Of a stretch of 64,000 nucleotides of DNA, positions 27,113-36,365 are shown piece by piece. Made by a program: the position numbers and the translations under genes. How positions within the stretch are numbered: position 1 is the stretch's first letter; each line of letters begins with the position of its first letter. The notes under the pieces are model-generated. The model was not told where the DNA came from. It searched no databases and was given only the letters and a program-made list of their open reading frames with translations. Source of the DNA: Thermoguttaceae bacterium (GTDB lineage Bacteria > Planctomycetota > Planctomycetia > Pirellulales > Thermoguttaceae); contig JAFRFG010000035.1 of the NCBI GenBank assembly GCA_017434455.1, forward strand, positions 1 to 64,000, read 5' to 3'.

Positions 27113-27177
27113 AAGAGGAGCGCAAACTTTCGCGCTTTTCTTACGGAGGCATATATATTTTTTTGTGTGCTCTCCGT
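27113..27177 (+). other. Structured 5' leader with two predicted hairpins
   Basis: The first hairpin pairs 27113-27123 with 27132-27142 (11 bp, two G-U pairs, 8-base loop). The second pairs ACGGAG at 27143-27148 with CTCCGT at 27172-27177 around a T-rich loop. The strength is moderate and no known riboswitch consensus was recognised. Confidence 0.4.
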
Positions 27178-27319
27178 CGGAAGGAGGATTTCTGGCGGGT
27201 GGCAAGATGATCTGTGCCCCCTTCGTAATGTTTCGTGTCCGTTTATGGCCGGTTCACCGGCAATCTTTTGAAGGTGGGCGCAAAAGAACGTTTCACTGCT
27301 CAATGAAAGGCCTGATGCA

Positions 27320-28723
27320 ATGAAAAAAAGAGGTTTCACGCTTGTAGAGCTGCTGGTCGTCATCGCGATCATCGGCATCCTGATCGGACTGCTTCTCCCG
27401 GCGGTCCAGGCGGCCCGTGAGGCGGCCCGTCGTATGAAGTGCACGAACAATCTCAAGCAGATTGGTTTGGCGATGCACAACTACGCCGACGTTTACAATG
27501 AGTATTTCCCGGCCGGTCTGATGCCGTTCTCGCACTGGCGCGCCCGTGCCGGCGCCATTGCCGCGCTGACCCCCTACATGGAAATGACCCAGGCCTGGGA
27601 CGCGTTCCAGGGTGTCGCCGATGCCGCCAAGTCCTATGGTGTCAACGGTGTCCTCTGCGCTCAGGGGTCTGACGTCGGTGTGGCCGGTCCGGCCGTCTGT
27701 TATCAGGCCGGTCTGCTCTCCGGCGCCAACCTGGTTCAGTACGCCCAGGTTTGCGCCCGTTTGTTCGAGGGTTTCAAAGGGCCCTATCCGGGGCTGGTCT
27801 GCCCGTCCGACGGCAACGCGGCTTCGCCGTACCTGATGGGTTCGACTTCCAGTCCCAACACCGACAGCTGGGGGTTCGACGGTCCTCAGGGCTGTCTGTC
27901 CGTCTACGGGGCGCTCGGCATTTCCGGCTGCAACGACTGCTATGTCGCTCACCTGAGCTACTGCTCCTGCATGGGTGACGCGATGTACGGCATCAACGCC
28001 TTCCCCGAAGAGATCTACGCCAGAGACTGGGCTTACACCGAATCCGGCGACTGCCGCAGCTCCGCGATGGGGCAGCGCGGTCTGTTTATGCCCGGCTTGG
28101 TCGGCAAGCGTCTTTCGTCGATCACCGACGGGACGAGCAATACCATTGCCTTCAGCGAGATGGTCTGCGCCAACAACCAGACCCCGTTCCGCAGCGACGC
28201 CACCAAGTCGACGGACATCAAGGGGGGTGTCGCCAACCTGAAGTCGGCCAACGGCGCGTTCTTCACCCTGAATTCCGGCAACGTTCGTGATGGCGTGAGC
28301 GCTTTCAACCCGTCGGTCTGCCTGAGTGCCGCCAAAGATCCGTACGATCAGCATAAGATCGGCACCGCTACCGCCTGGTCGTGGCGCGGTCAGCTGTGGT
28401 TCACCGGTTTTTCGGTCGACGCCCGCTTCAGCACCATTCTTCCGCCGAACTCCCCCAACTGCGTCTGGGGCGACACCGGTGGGACCGATGGTTGGGAGCA
28501 CCACATCGGAACGATCTCGGCTCAGTCGAATCACCCGGGCGGCGTGAATGTCGCGATGGCCGACGGTTCCTGCCACTTCGTCAGCGATGGGGTCGATTGG
28601 ACCAGCAACTCCGCGGGTGTCTCCGTCGGGGGCAGCCACGCTCCGCGGACCGAGGGATCCAGTCTTTACGGTGTCTGGGGCGCCATGGGTACCCCGTGCG
28701 GCGGCGAGAGCAAGTCTCTGTAA
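27320..28723 (+). CDS. DUF1559 prepilin-like protein, copy 2
   Basis: This 467-residue protein is a close paralogue of the minus-strand gene at 23112-24548. It opens with the prepilin cleavage and helix segment ([17 protein letters not shown]), followed by the same [11 protein letters not shown] region, and ends with the H-X9-DG segment and GGESKSL. The copies are almost identical in the first 100 residues and the last 150, and differ mainly in the region around residues 90-200, including small insertions and deletions. It has a strong promoter and a long leader. A lipoprotein gene follows after the terminator, 106 bases downstream. Confidence 0.92.
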   Translation: MKKRGFTLVELLVVIAIIGILIGLLLPAVQAAREAARRMKCTNNLKQIGLAMHNYADVYNEYFPAGLMPFSHWRARAGAIAALTPYMEMTQAWDAFQGVADAAKSYGVNGVLCAQGSDVGVAGPAVCYQAGLLSGANLVQYAQVCARLFEGFKGPYPGLVCPSDGNAASPYLMGSTSSPNTDSWGFDGPQGCLSVYGALGISGCNDCYVAHLSYCSCMGDAMYGINAFPEEIYARDWAYTESGDCRSSAMGQRGLFMPGLVGKRLSSITDGTSNTIAFSEMVCANNQTPFRSDATKSTDIKGGVANLKSANGAFFTLNSGNVRDGVSAFNPSVCLSAAKDPYDQHKIGTATAWSWRGQLWFTGFSVDARFSTILPPNSPNCVWGDTGGTDGWEHHIGTISAQSNHPGGVNVAMADGSCHFVSDGVDWTSNSAGVSVGGSHAPRTEGSSLYGVWGAMGTPCGGESKSL

Positions 28724-28766
28724 GAGAAGCGTCCGAGGCCGGTACAGCACGTAAAGAAATCTTCGC

Positions 28767-28799
28767 AAAGCCCCGTTTTGTTCGCAAGACGGGGCTTTT
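28767..28799 (+). terminator. Terminator of DUF1559 copy 2
   Basis: A 10-bp stem (28767-28776 with 28789-28798) with loop TTTGTTCGCAAG-like sequence runs into TTTT. It matches the terminator of copy 1. Because the lipoprotein gene follows only 31 bases later, read-through at this site could set a DUF1559-to-lipoprotein expression ratio. Confidence 0.8.
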
Positions 28800-28829
28800 G
28801 TCTGTTGTTTTTAGAAGGACGGAAAATTT

Positions 28830-29342
28830 ATGAAAAGAGCCCTTGTTGCCCTATGTTGTTTAGCCATGGCGGCTGTGGTCGGCTGTGGTCCGAAGCTCCC
28901 CGATGGGATGCCGAAACTCTACCCGACGGCGGTGACCATCACCTCTGACGGCCAGCCGGTGCCCGACGCGCCGGTTCAGGCGTTTTTGCCCGGTTTCACC
29001 TGGCCGATCGCCGGCGTGACCGATGCCGGCGGCCGGGCTGAATTGAGCGTTCAGGGTCAGTTCCGGGGTGCCCCCGCGGGGGAACTGACCGTCACGGTGC
29101 GGAAGATCCGTATTGTCGACGGCCCGACGAAACAGGCGCAGCCCGACCCGCCGGAGGATTACGGTGAGCATGTTGCCTGGAGCGCTCAGGTTCAGGCGGA
29201 AGAGGAGCAGTTCCTCCTTGGCGGTGAAGAGTATGCCGATGCCGAGAATTCCCCGCTGAAGATCACCGTCGCCAAGGGAAAGAACGAGCTGTCGCTCGAT
29301 ATCCCCTCCGACGAGGTTCAGATCAAGTTCGCGACGAAGTAA
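28830..29342 (+). CDS. Small lipoprotein with transthyretin-like/regulatory fold
   Basis: This 170-residue protein has a lipoprotein signal peptide with the lipobox VVGC at residues 16-19. The remainder looks like a beta-sandwich of the carboxypeptidase-regulatory (transthyretin-like) kind, with repeating TITSDGQPVPDAPVQAF and GVTDAGGRAEL segments. Small lipoproteins of this kind are commonly found next to DUF1559 genes in Planctomycetota, but no function is known. An AAGGA site precedes the ATG. It has no promoter of its own that I can see and may depend on read-through from the DUF1559 gene. Confidence 0.78.
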   Translation: MKRALVALCCLAMAAVVGCGPKLPDGMPKLYPTAVTITSDGQPVPDAPVQAFLPGFTWPIAGVTDAGGRAELSVQGQFRGAPAGELTVTVRKIRIVDGPTKQAQPDPPEDYGEHVAWSAQVQAEEEQFLLGGEEYADAENSPLKITVAKGKNELSLDIPSDEVQIKFATK

Positions 29343-29383
29343 ACGTCCCTTCCCAAGTGTCTCACCCTCTGGGAACAAAAAAG

Positions 29384-29410
29384 ACGCGCTGGAAAGCGCG
29401 TCTTTTTTTG
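29384..29410. terminator. Bidirectional terminator
   Basis: A perfect 7-bp stem GACGCGC/GCGCGTC (29384-29390 with 29397-29403) is flanked by six A and seven T. It separates the convergent lipoprotein and Gfo/Idh genes. Confidence 0.88.
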
Positions 29411-29449
29411 GGTCCTCACTTTCCGGGAAAAACCCGGATGAGTGTCTGC

Positions 29450-30754
29450 TCAGATATCATACACCCCCGGAACCGGAACCGGATACAGGCCGTTTTCCAG
29501 CGGGGTCACCGGCGGCTCCATATCGAACGAGATATCCTCGTCGTCCGCCGGGCCGAAGGTGAACTTGCTGTCGAACAGTTCCTGCCAGTTGACCCGCTTG
29601 CCGGTCATGCAGGCGACCTCGCCGCAGATGGCGGTCATCGTCGAGCGGGCCATCCGAGGACCGTCGTTGATCGGCTTGCCGTCAAGGATGGAGTTGATCA
29701 TCTCGTAATGCTCCTGGACGTACATGTCACGCTCACGCTCGTGATCGGGCTGCCATGTGACGTTCCCCTTCAGATCGGTGAAGTACGGGGTCCCCGTGGC
29801 GCAGAAGTGGCAGCGCCCCTTCGTCCCGAAGAAGACATCGAGGTTCGAGGTGTGGCAGCCCGAAGCGGTACGGTTCATTCCGAAGATCCGACGGCCGTCG
29901 GCGTATTCCCAGATCGCGCCGTTGTGGTCGAACAGGTTTCCTAACTCGGGGATGAACTCGGTGGAACGCCCGCCGATCCCGTAGGTCGACTCCGGAAGCT
30001 CGTCGTTGAGCGCCCAGAGGACCGAGTCGATGTTGTGCAGAAGCGACTGAAGAATGTCGTCGCCGGTGAGCCAGCCGAAATGGTACCAGTTGCGGAACTG
30101 GTATTCGATTTCGCTCCACCCCTCTTGGCGCTTGTTCAGCGAGTAGGGGGTACGGATGTAGTCGGACTGGGCGGCGGTGATCTCACCGATTTCACCGTCT
30201 TTGATGCGGGCGACCGCCTCTTGACGAAGGGTGTCGTAGCGGTAGCACAGGCCGGAGACGAACGCGGTCTTGTTCTTCTCGGCGATCGCCGCGGCCTCTA
30301 AAATGCGGTGAACCCCGAGCGCGTCGATTCCGTGCGGCTTCTCCACAAAGACGTGCTTTCCCGCCTTCACGGCGTTCAGAGCGTAGAAGGGATGGAACCG
30401 GCTGGCGCAGGCGATCAAGACGACGTCGGCGCTTTCGATCACCCCTTGGTAGGCCTTAAAGCCGGTGAAGAGCCGCTCGTCGGGGACGTCGACGCGGTCG
30501 CCGAACGCTTCCGACACCGCGTCGCGAGCCACGAGGGCTCGATCTTCGAACAGTTCTCCCATGGCGACCAGCTTGGTGTTGGGGACGGCGTCCAGGGCGT
30601 TGCGGCTGGCCCCCATGCCGCGGCCGCCGCAGCCGATGATACCGAAACGAATCTGGTCACTTCCGGCGGCGTGCGCGCCCTGGGCGACCGACAGCGCGGC
30701 GCCGGCCGCGGCCGAGGCCTGTAAGAAATGGCGACGGGACAGTTTACTCGACAT
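29450..30754 (-). CDS. Tat-exported Gfo/Idh/MocA family oxidoreductase
   Basis: The 434-residue protein starts with a twin-arginine signal (SRRHFLQASAAAGAALS). A Rossmann loop IIGCGGRGMG follows near residue 40, then the EKPHG segment near residue 143 with the catalytic-site Lys, and a C-terminal alpha/beta substrate domain. The family reduces or oxidises sugars or other polyols with NAD(P). Tat export implies folding with cofactor before secretion, a pattern common in Planctomycetota. The in-frame ATG at 30754 has an AGAGG site and starts the Tat signal; an upstream start at 30856 is less likely. The substrate is unknown. Confidence 0.87.
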   Translation of the reverse strand: MSSKLSRRHFLQASAAAGAALSVAQGAHAAGSDQIRFGIIGCGGRGMGASRNALDAVPNTKLVAMGELFEDRALVARDAVSEAFGDRVDVPDERLFTGFKAYQGVIESADVVLIACASRFHPFYALNAVKAGKHVFVEKPHGIDALGVHRILEAAAIAEKNKTAFVSGLCYRYDTLRQEAVARIKDGEIGEITAAQSDYIRTPYSLNKRQEGWSEIEYQFRNWYHFGWLTGDDILQSLLHNIDSVLWALNDELPESTYGIGGRSTEFIPELGNLFDHNGAIWEYADGRRIFGMNRTASGCHTSNLDVFFGTKGRCHFCATGTPYFTDLKGNVTWQPDHERERDMYVQEHYEMINSILDGKPINDGPRMARSTMTAICGEVACMTGKRVNWQELFDSKFTFGPADDEDISFDMEPPVTPLENGLYPVPVPGVYDI

Positions 30755-30972
30755 AGCGATACCTCTTGCGTGGTTTTGTCGTGCAGGAATAAAGGAACAA
30801 CTAAGCACTAGTGTATCGGAGCGAAAGTCAAAAGTCAAACGTTTTTGTCCCTCCATAAAAATTTCCCAACTCCACTACAAATCGGTTGTTCGTTGTGCTA
30901 CAATCAAGCCGGGTGAAGAGTTCCCGCAAAACGTGTTTTTTAAGCCGATTCCCGCCTAAGGAGTGTTCCCCT

Positions 30973-33900
30973 ATGCATCGTCGTTTTCTCGCCAAAGCGC
31001 TGCTGCTCGCGGCGCTGGTTCTCGTCTTCCCGCGTCTGTACGGCGCCGAGATCACGCTTTCTACCGAGACCTGGCCTCATTCGCCGGAAGGATTCAGCCA
31101 GATGCAGTGGCGTGTCCTGGAAAAAGCCGATGAGAACCTTCTTTCTTTTGGCGGCGGCGGGGCGATTGCTGCCGAGCGGTTCGACGACACACAGACCGGC
31201 AGCGGCCTCGGCGCGCTGACCGATAAAGACTGCGCCCATTTCGGCGACGCGCGGCGCGTTTGGGTCAATAAGTGCCAGCCGGCGACCATTACCTTCTATC
31301 TGGGCGCTCCCCGCTCGATTCGTCAGGTGCGTGTCTTCACCGCCAACGACGATTCCCGCGCCAACCAAGATTACGAGGCGCGCTTTGTCAATAACTCCGC
31401 CGCTCCGGGGCAAACCCCCTCTTTCGACAACGCCAAAGTTTTATCGACCGGCGATACCATCATCGGGCCGAACGCCGGCGAGATGATGAGCTGTTTCTCC
31501 CGCGAGGGGGGGAACCTCTTCGACGAGAAGTACGATTGGGTTCAGTTCACCTTCTGGCCGACCGGCCTCGACGACCAGAACACCGCCGGGCAGCCGGCCA
31601 AACAAGACCGCCCGGAGGGATGGTCCTGCGCCCTGGTCGAAATCCAGGTCCTGATGGACTTAAACGACGAAGGGCTCTTCGCCTCCGATAAAGAGAAACA
31701 ACGGTGGCTCCAAGATCGCAACCGCCTTTTCTTCGACCGTGTGGCCGGTTCGCTCGGTTATGAAATGTCGTTCGCTTTGCGTCATCTCGATTCTCTCTCG
31801 ATGGCGGTGGAAGATATGATCGAGCGCTTCGGCGACGACTTCGATCCGAAAGATTATCTCGATCGCTGCGCCTCCTTTAAAGAACAGTTTGCCCAGGTCA
31901 CCCCTGACGATGCCGAAGGTTTCCAAAAGCTGATCGGGCAGTACGTCGATTTCCGCCGCGAGGTGCTTCTTTCCAACCCGCTGCTGGACGATTTCGACGA
32001 AATTCTCATGCGCGAAAGCGATGTCTTGGCGCTGGAACAAAACTGGATGTCGAACGCCACCCGTCCGAAGCAGGAGTACGCCGACTCGCTTGTGGCGATC
32101 AACCCCCGCACCGGCGCCAAAAGGGTGATCCTCCAGCGCGGTCCGAAAAATTCGTTCGTCGGCGACCTGTGTCTCCATTGGGACGGCGATAAATGCCTGA
32201 TGACCGGTCTGTCGGAGAACAACACCTGGCAGGTTTTCCAGTGCGATCTGACCAGCGGCGACGTCTCGCAGGTGACCCCCGATATGGGAGGGGATGTCGA
32301 TAACGTCGAGGGGTGCTATGTCCCCGACGGCTCGACGATCTTTGTCTCCAGCGCCTCGATGATGGGGGTGCCGTGTATCGGCGGAAGCGGTTTGGTCGGC
32401 AATATCTATCGGATGGAGGCCGACGGCAAGACGGTCCGCCAGCTCACCTTCGAGCAGGACCAAGACTGGTGCCCGACGATCCTCCCGAACGGCCGAATCC
32501 TCTATCTCCGCTGGGAATACGTCGATACGCCGCACTACTTCGCCCGTATCCTCTTTACGATGAACCCCGACGGAACGAACCAGGTGGAGCACTACGGCAG
32601 TGGTTCGTTCTGGCCGAACTCGCTGTTCTACTGCAAGCCGATCCCGGGCCAGTCGTCGAAGTTCGTCGGAATCGTCTCCGGTCACCACGGTTTGGCGCGT
32701 GAAGGCGAGCTTGTCGTCTTCGATCCCGCGCTGGGGCGTCAAGAGACAGCCGGCGTGGTTCAGCGGATCCCCGGCCATGGCCAGACTGTCGAACCGACGA
32801 TTGCCGACCAGCTGGTCGCCGACTCGTGGCCTCGCTTCCTCTTCCCCTATCCGCTGGATGACACCTACTTCCTCACCTGCAGCGCGATGGACGACGGCAG
32901 TCAGTGGGAAATCTACCTGGTCGACCTGTTCGACAATATGCTGAAGATCTGCTCCGTCCCGGGACGTCATCTCACCGAGCCGATCCCGCTTATGGAGCGT
33001 GAGGCCCCCCAGGTGATCAAAAAGCGCACGGTCGACGGCGCCAAGGACGCGAAGGTCTTTATCACCGATATGTATTTCGGTCAGGGGCTTCCCGATGTCC
33101 CGGTCGGAACGGTCAAGACGCTGCGTCTGTTCGCCTACAGCTACGGCTACCGCGGTATCGGCGGTCACGACATCCACGGGATGGAGAGCTGCTGGGACGG
33201 CCGCCGTATCCTCGGCGAGGTTCCGGTCTTCCCCGATGGCTCGGCCACCTTTAAGATTCCCGCCAATACGCCGATCTCCATCCAGCCGCTGGATGAAAAC
33301 GGCGCGGCGGTTCAGCTGATGCGCTCTTGGTTCGTCGGCATGCCGGGCGAGTCCGAAAGCTGCATCGGCTGCCACGAGACGCAGAACAGCGCCTCGCCGG
33401 GCAAGCTGACCGAGGCGCGCAACGCCGAGCCGGTCGAGATCACGCCGTTCTACGGCCCTGAGCGTCCCTTCACCTTCGAGGGGGAGGTTCAGCCGGTTCT
33501 CGACCGCTACTGCGTCGGCTGCCACGATGGGAGCAAGCCGGAGCGCCCGAACTTCGCCGATACGAGCGAAGGGCCGCGGCATTTCTCCAAGGCGTACCAT
33601 GCCCTGATGCCGTATGTCCGCCGTCCCGGTCCGGAGAGTGATATCCATACCTTTAAACCGATGGAATATCACGTCTCCACCAGCGAGTTGATCCAGATGC
33701 TCGAGAAAGGCCACCACAACGTCAAACTCGATCCCGATGCCCGCCGGCACCTCTACTGCTGGATCGACCTGAACGTTCCGTACTTCGGTACCTGGACCGA
33801 AATCGCCGAGGCCAACAGCGGTCAGAAGGGGACCGACCCGCTCAAGGGGGTGAGCGACCGTTATGTCGATCTGCGCAACCTCTACGCCGACGCGGGGAAG

Positions 33901-34866
33901 AACTACGAGTCCGATTCGTACCGCTTCGAAAAAGAGAAGCAGCCGGTCGAGTTCCTCGCTCCGGAAGAGGTTCCGGAACCGGACCGCAGCGCTCCGGCGC
34001 TTGCCAACTGGCCGTTTACGGTGAAAGATCAGCCCCAAAAGCAAACGATCACCGTCGATGATATTTCGTTCGATATGGTGAAGATCCCTGCCGGTTCGTT
34101 CGTGATGGGCGATGAGGAAGGGTTCCTCGACGAGCTTCCGCGCTGTGCCGCGACGGTCGACAAGCCGTTCTGGATGATGACCACCGAGGTGACCAACGAG
34201 CTTTACCGTCTCTTCGACGCGGAGCACGACAGCCGATTCATCGACCAGTGGAACAAAGACCACAATACCCCGGGTTATCCGGCCAATAAGCCGGAGCAGC
34301 CGGTCATCCGAATCTCCTGGAACCGCGCCGTCGATTTCTGCGACTGGCTCAGCGAGAAGACCGGAAAGCATTTCCGCCTCCCGACCGAGGCCGAGTGGGA
34401 GTGGGCCGCGCGCGGCGGCAGCGATTCGCCGATGTGGTACGGCGCGCTGGACACCGACTTCGGTACCTTAGAGAACCTCTCCGACGAGAGCACGCGGCTG
34501 TTTGTCGTCGCGGGGGTGAGTCCCGAGGCGGTTCAGCACCAAGATTGGGAAGCGTTCTTCCCGCGGGCCAACGGAATCAACGATGGGAATTTCATCGCCC
34601 AGGCCGTCGGACAGTATAAGCCGAATCCGTTTGGGCTCTACGATATTCTGGGAAGTGTCTGTGAGTGGACCGCTTCCGATTACCGTCCGTACCCGTACAA
34701 GGCCGACGACGGCCGTAACGCCGGTGACCAGACTCAGCGCAAGGTCGCCCGCGGCGGTTCGTGGGCCGATCGTCCGAAGTGGGCCCGCTGCGGTGTCCGC
34801 AAACCGTACCAGCCGTGGCAGCCGGTCTACAACGTCGGGATCCGCGCGGTCTGTGACGACGAATAA
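30973..34866 (+). CDS. Secreted giant with hydrazine-synthase-alpha-like, CxxCH and SUMF1 regions
   Basis: The 1297-residue protein has a signal peptide (FLAKALLLAALVLVFP). Residues about 25-230 look like a beta-sandwich binding domain. About 360-780 form a beta-propeller/PD40-like region resembling the middle domain of hydrazine synthase alpha, which occurs in many planctomycete proteins. Two c-type heme motifs follow: CIGCH at 797-801 and CVGCH at 847-851. From about 1030 to the end is a SUMF1/formylglycine-generating-type fold (KIPAGSFVMGDEE, RLPTEAEWEWAARGG, GSVCEWT, RGGSW). The Cys pair needed for formylglycine formation seems absent, so a structural or binding role is more likely. An AAGGAG site precedes the ATG. 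The exported DegT gene follows after 50 bases. Confidence 0.85.
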   Translation: MHRRFLAKALLLAALVLVFPRLYGAEITLSTETWPHSPEGFSQMQWRVLEKADENLLSFGGGGAIAAERFDDTQTGSGLGALTDKDCAHFGDARRVWVNKCQPATITFYLGAPRSIRQVRVFTANDDSRANQDYEARFVNNSAAPGQTPSFDNAKVLSTGDTIIGPNAGEMMSCFSREGGNLFDEKYDWVQFTFWPTGLDDQNTAGQPAKQDRPEGWSCALVEIQVLMDLNDEGLFASDKEKQRWLQDRNRLFFDRVAGSLGYEMSFALRHLDSLSMAVEDMIERFGDDFDPKDYLDRCASFKEQFAQVTPDDAEGFQKLIGQYVDFRREVLLSNPLLDDFDEILMRESDVLALEQNWMSNATRPKQEYADSLVAINPRTGAKRVILQRGPKNSFVGDLCLHWDGDKCLMTGLSENNTWQVFQCDLTSGDVSQVTPDMGGDVDNVEGCYVPDGSTIFVSSASMMGVPCIGGSGLVGNIYRMEADGKTVRQLTFEQDQDWCPTILPNGRILYLRWEYVDTPHYFARILFTMNPDGTNQVEHYGSGSFWPNSLFYCKPIPGQSSKFVGIVSGHHGLAREGELVVFDPALGRQETAGVVQRIPGHGQTVEPTIADQLVADSWPRFLFPYPLDDTYFLTCSAMDDGSQWEIYLVDLFDNMLKICSVPGRHLTEPIPLMEREAPQVIKKRTVDGAKDAKVFITDMYFGQGLPDVPVGTVKTLRLFAYSYGYRGIGGHDIHGMESCWDGRRILGEVPVFPDGSATFKIPANTPISIQPLDENGAAVQLMRSWFVGMPGESESCIGCHETQNSASPGKLTEARNAEPVEITPFYGPERPFTFEGEVQPVLDRYCVGCHDGSKPERPNFADTSEGPRHFSKAYHALMPYVRRPGPESDIHTFKPMEYHVSTSELIQMLEKGHHNVKLDPDARRHLYCWIDLNVPYFGTWTEIAEANSGQKGTDPLKGVSDRYVDLRNLYADAGKNYESDSYRFEKEKQPVEFLAPEEVPEPDRSAPALANWPFTVKDQPQKQTITVDDISFDMVKIPAGSFVMGDEEGFLDELPRCAATVDKPFWMMTTEVTNELYRLFDAEHDSRFIDQWNKDHNTPGYPANKPEQPVIRISWNRAVDFCDWLSEKTGKHFRLPTEAEWEWAARGGSDSPMWYGALDTDFGTLENLSDESTRLFVVAGVSPEAVQHQDWEAFFPRANGINDGNFIAQAVGQYKPNPFGLYDILGSVCEWTASDYRPYPYKADDGRNAGDQTQRKVARGGSWADRPKWARCGVRKPYQPWQPVYNVGIRAVCDDE

Positions 34867-34916
34867 GTACTTTTGCCCAAACGCTTTCCACTTAAGCACA
34901 AAGAAAGGGTTTTTCT

Positions 34917-36275
34917 ATGTCCTCTGTCTCCAGACGTGATTTTCTCAAGAGCGGTTCTCTCGGCGCCGGCGCGCTTCTCGGCTCGGGGCTTTTCTCCTCG
35001 GGGGCCTATGGGGCGATCGACCCGAACGGCAAGCCGGCGATCCTCGGCGGCGAGGCTCCCTCGTACAATGCCGGGCCGGCCTGGCCGCCGATCCTCGGCG
35101 ATGAGGTCCAGCGGCTCGAATCGGTTCTCCATTCCCGCCTTTGGTGCCGTTCCGGGCAGCCCCAGTGCGTGACGAACGATTTTGAGGCCGCCTTCGCCGA
35201 GCACTGCGGCGCGAAACACTGCGTCGCCGTCAACTCCGGGACCAGCGCCCTGATCTGCTCCCTTTCGGCGCTGGAACTCGGTCCGGGCGATGAGGTCATC
35301 ACCTCGCCGTACACCTTTGTCGCGACGGTCAACTGCATCATCAGCCACTACGCCCTCCCCGTATTGGCCGATGTCGATGTCGAATCGTTCCAGGTCTGCC
35401 CGAAGGCCGCCGAGAAGCTGATCACCGACAATACCCGGGTCCTCCTGCCGGTTCATATCGGCGGCAATCCCCCGAAGATGGACGACTTCCTGGCCCTTAG
35501 CCAGCAGTACAATATCCCGGTCGTCGAGGACGCCTGCCAGGCGCACCTGGCCCGCTACAAAGGGAAGTACGTCGGAACCCTCGGCAAGATGGGCTGCTTC
35601 AGCATGCAGGTGACCAAAAATATCGCCTGCGGCGACGGCGGCGCGATCCTCACCGACGACGACGCCCTGGCCGAGCGCCTTTTCAAGATCCATTCCAACA
35701 GTCGGTCGCAGGGGACCGCCGGGTTCGATTTCCAGTACGAGCCGCTCCACGCGGGGAACTACCGCATGACCGGTTTCCAGGCGGCACTGTTGCTCTCGCA
35801 GCTGCCGACGGCCGAGCAACGCCACGCGATCCGCAACGAAAACGCGCTCTATCTTTCCTCGCTGCTTCGTGAAATCCCGGGTGTCTATCCGCAAAAGATC
35901 TACGACGGGGCCGAAAGCGCGTGGCACCTGTATATGTTCCGTATCGTCCCCGAAGAGTTCGGCTGCTCGCGTGACGCCGCCGTGCAGGCACTCTGTGCCG
36001 AGGGCATCTCCTGCTACGGCGGGTATGGCACGGGCGACTGGGTCAACTACATCAAGAGTATCTACAGCACCCCCGCCGCCCGGCGCGTCTACTCCGAAAA
36101 GGCGCTCGACGACTGGGCCGAGAGAATCCAGCTGCCGAACCTCGAGAGGCTCTGCTGCGAAGCGGTCTGGTTCGGTCAGGCCCAGATGCTCGCCCCGAAA
36201 GAGAATATGGACGTCATCGCCGACTGCCTCCGAAGAATCCAAAAGAACGCCGCGGATATCGCCGCGAACGTCTGA
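34917..36275 (+). CDS. Tat-exported DegT/DnrJ/EryC1-type aminotransferase
   Basis: This 452-residue protein combines a twin-arginine signal (SRRDFLKSGSLGAGALLGSG) with a complete DegT/EryC1/StrS aminotransferase. The PLP lysine is Lys234 in QVTKNIACGDGG, in a context close to the family SFHxxK...GEGG pattern; VNSGTSAL near residue 101 binds the phosphate and VVEDACQAH near 203 holds the PLP-contacting Asp. DegT enzymes normally aminate nucleotide-bound keto-sugars in the cytoplasm, so export is unusual. It lies 50 bases after the heme-motif giant and shares its transcript by position. A terminator follows. Confidence 0.87.
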   Translation: MSSVSRRDFLKSGSLGAGALLGSGLFSSGAYGAIDPNGKPAILGGEAPSYNAGPAWPPILGDEVQRLESVLHSRLWCRSGQPQCVTNDFEAAFAEHCGAKHCVAVNSGTSALICSLSALELGPGDEVITSPYTFVATVNCIISHYALPVLADVDVESFQVCPKAAEKLITDNTRVLLPVHIGGNPPKMDDFLALSQQYNIPVVEDACQAHLARYKGKYVGTLGKMGCFSMQVTKNIACGDGGAILTDDDALAERLFKIHSNSRSQGTAGFDFQYEPLHAGNYRMTGFQAALLLSQLPTAEQRHAIRNENALYLSSLLREIPGVYPQKIYDGAESAWHLYMFRIVPEEFGCSRDAAVQALCAEGISCYGGYGTGDWVNYIKSIYSTPAARRVYSEKALDDWAERIQLPNLERLCCEAVWFGQAQMLAPKENMDVIADCLRRIQKNAADIAANV

Positions 36276-36312
36276 GAAGATCATCCAGCTATCAGACGCG
36301 TCCAGCAAAAAA

Positions 36313-36340
36313 GCCAGCCGACCGGCTGGCTTTTTTTTTT
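36313..36340. terminator. Terminator after the DegT gene
   Basis: A 7-bp GC-rich stem (36313-36319 with 36324-36330) with a GACC loop runs into ten T on the plus strand and is preceded by six A. It serves the plus-strand DegT gene and the convergent minus-strand membrane protein gene. Confidence 0.9.
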
Positions 36341-36365
36341 CGTTTCCCCCCTCCGAAGGGGAGAA

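Larger units (their letters stand above)
26868..27319. other. Divergent regulatory gap between beta-helix gene and DUF1559 copy 2
   Basis: This 452-base stretch separates two divergently transcribed genes. It contains the strong promoter at 27068-27096 and a 223-base leader with two hairpins for the plus-strand gene. A minus-strand promoter for the beta-helix gene must also lie here; GATATA at 26939-26944 reads TATATC on the minus strand but lacks a good -35 box. I see no gene. Confidence 0.55.

Noticed and set aside
31660..34371. A 903-codon minus-strand frame opposite the secreted giant
   Set aside because: The plus-strand protein has a signal peptide, motifs and a ribosome-binding site; the antisense translation is low in structure and has no recognisable domain.
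30973..34866. Evidence for anammox metabolism through hydrazine synthase
   Set aside because: Only a region resembling the alpha-subunit middle domain is present, fused to a SUMF1 fold; no beta/gamma subunits or hydrazine dehydrogenase are near. The region is common in other Planctomycetota proteins.
30973..34866. Active formylglycine-generating (sulfatase-activating) enzyme
   Set aside because: The region after RGGSW lacks the Cys pair expected for copper binding and catalysis, and no sulfatase gene is in the window.
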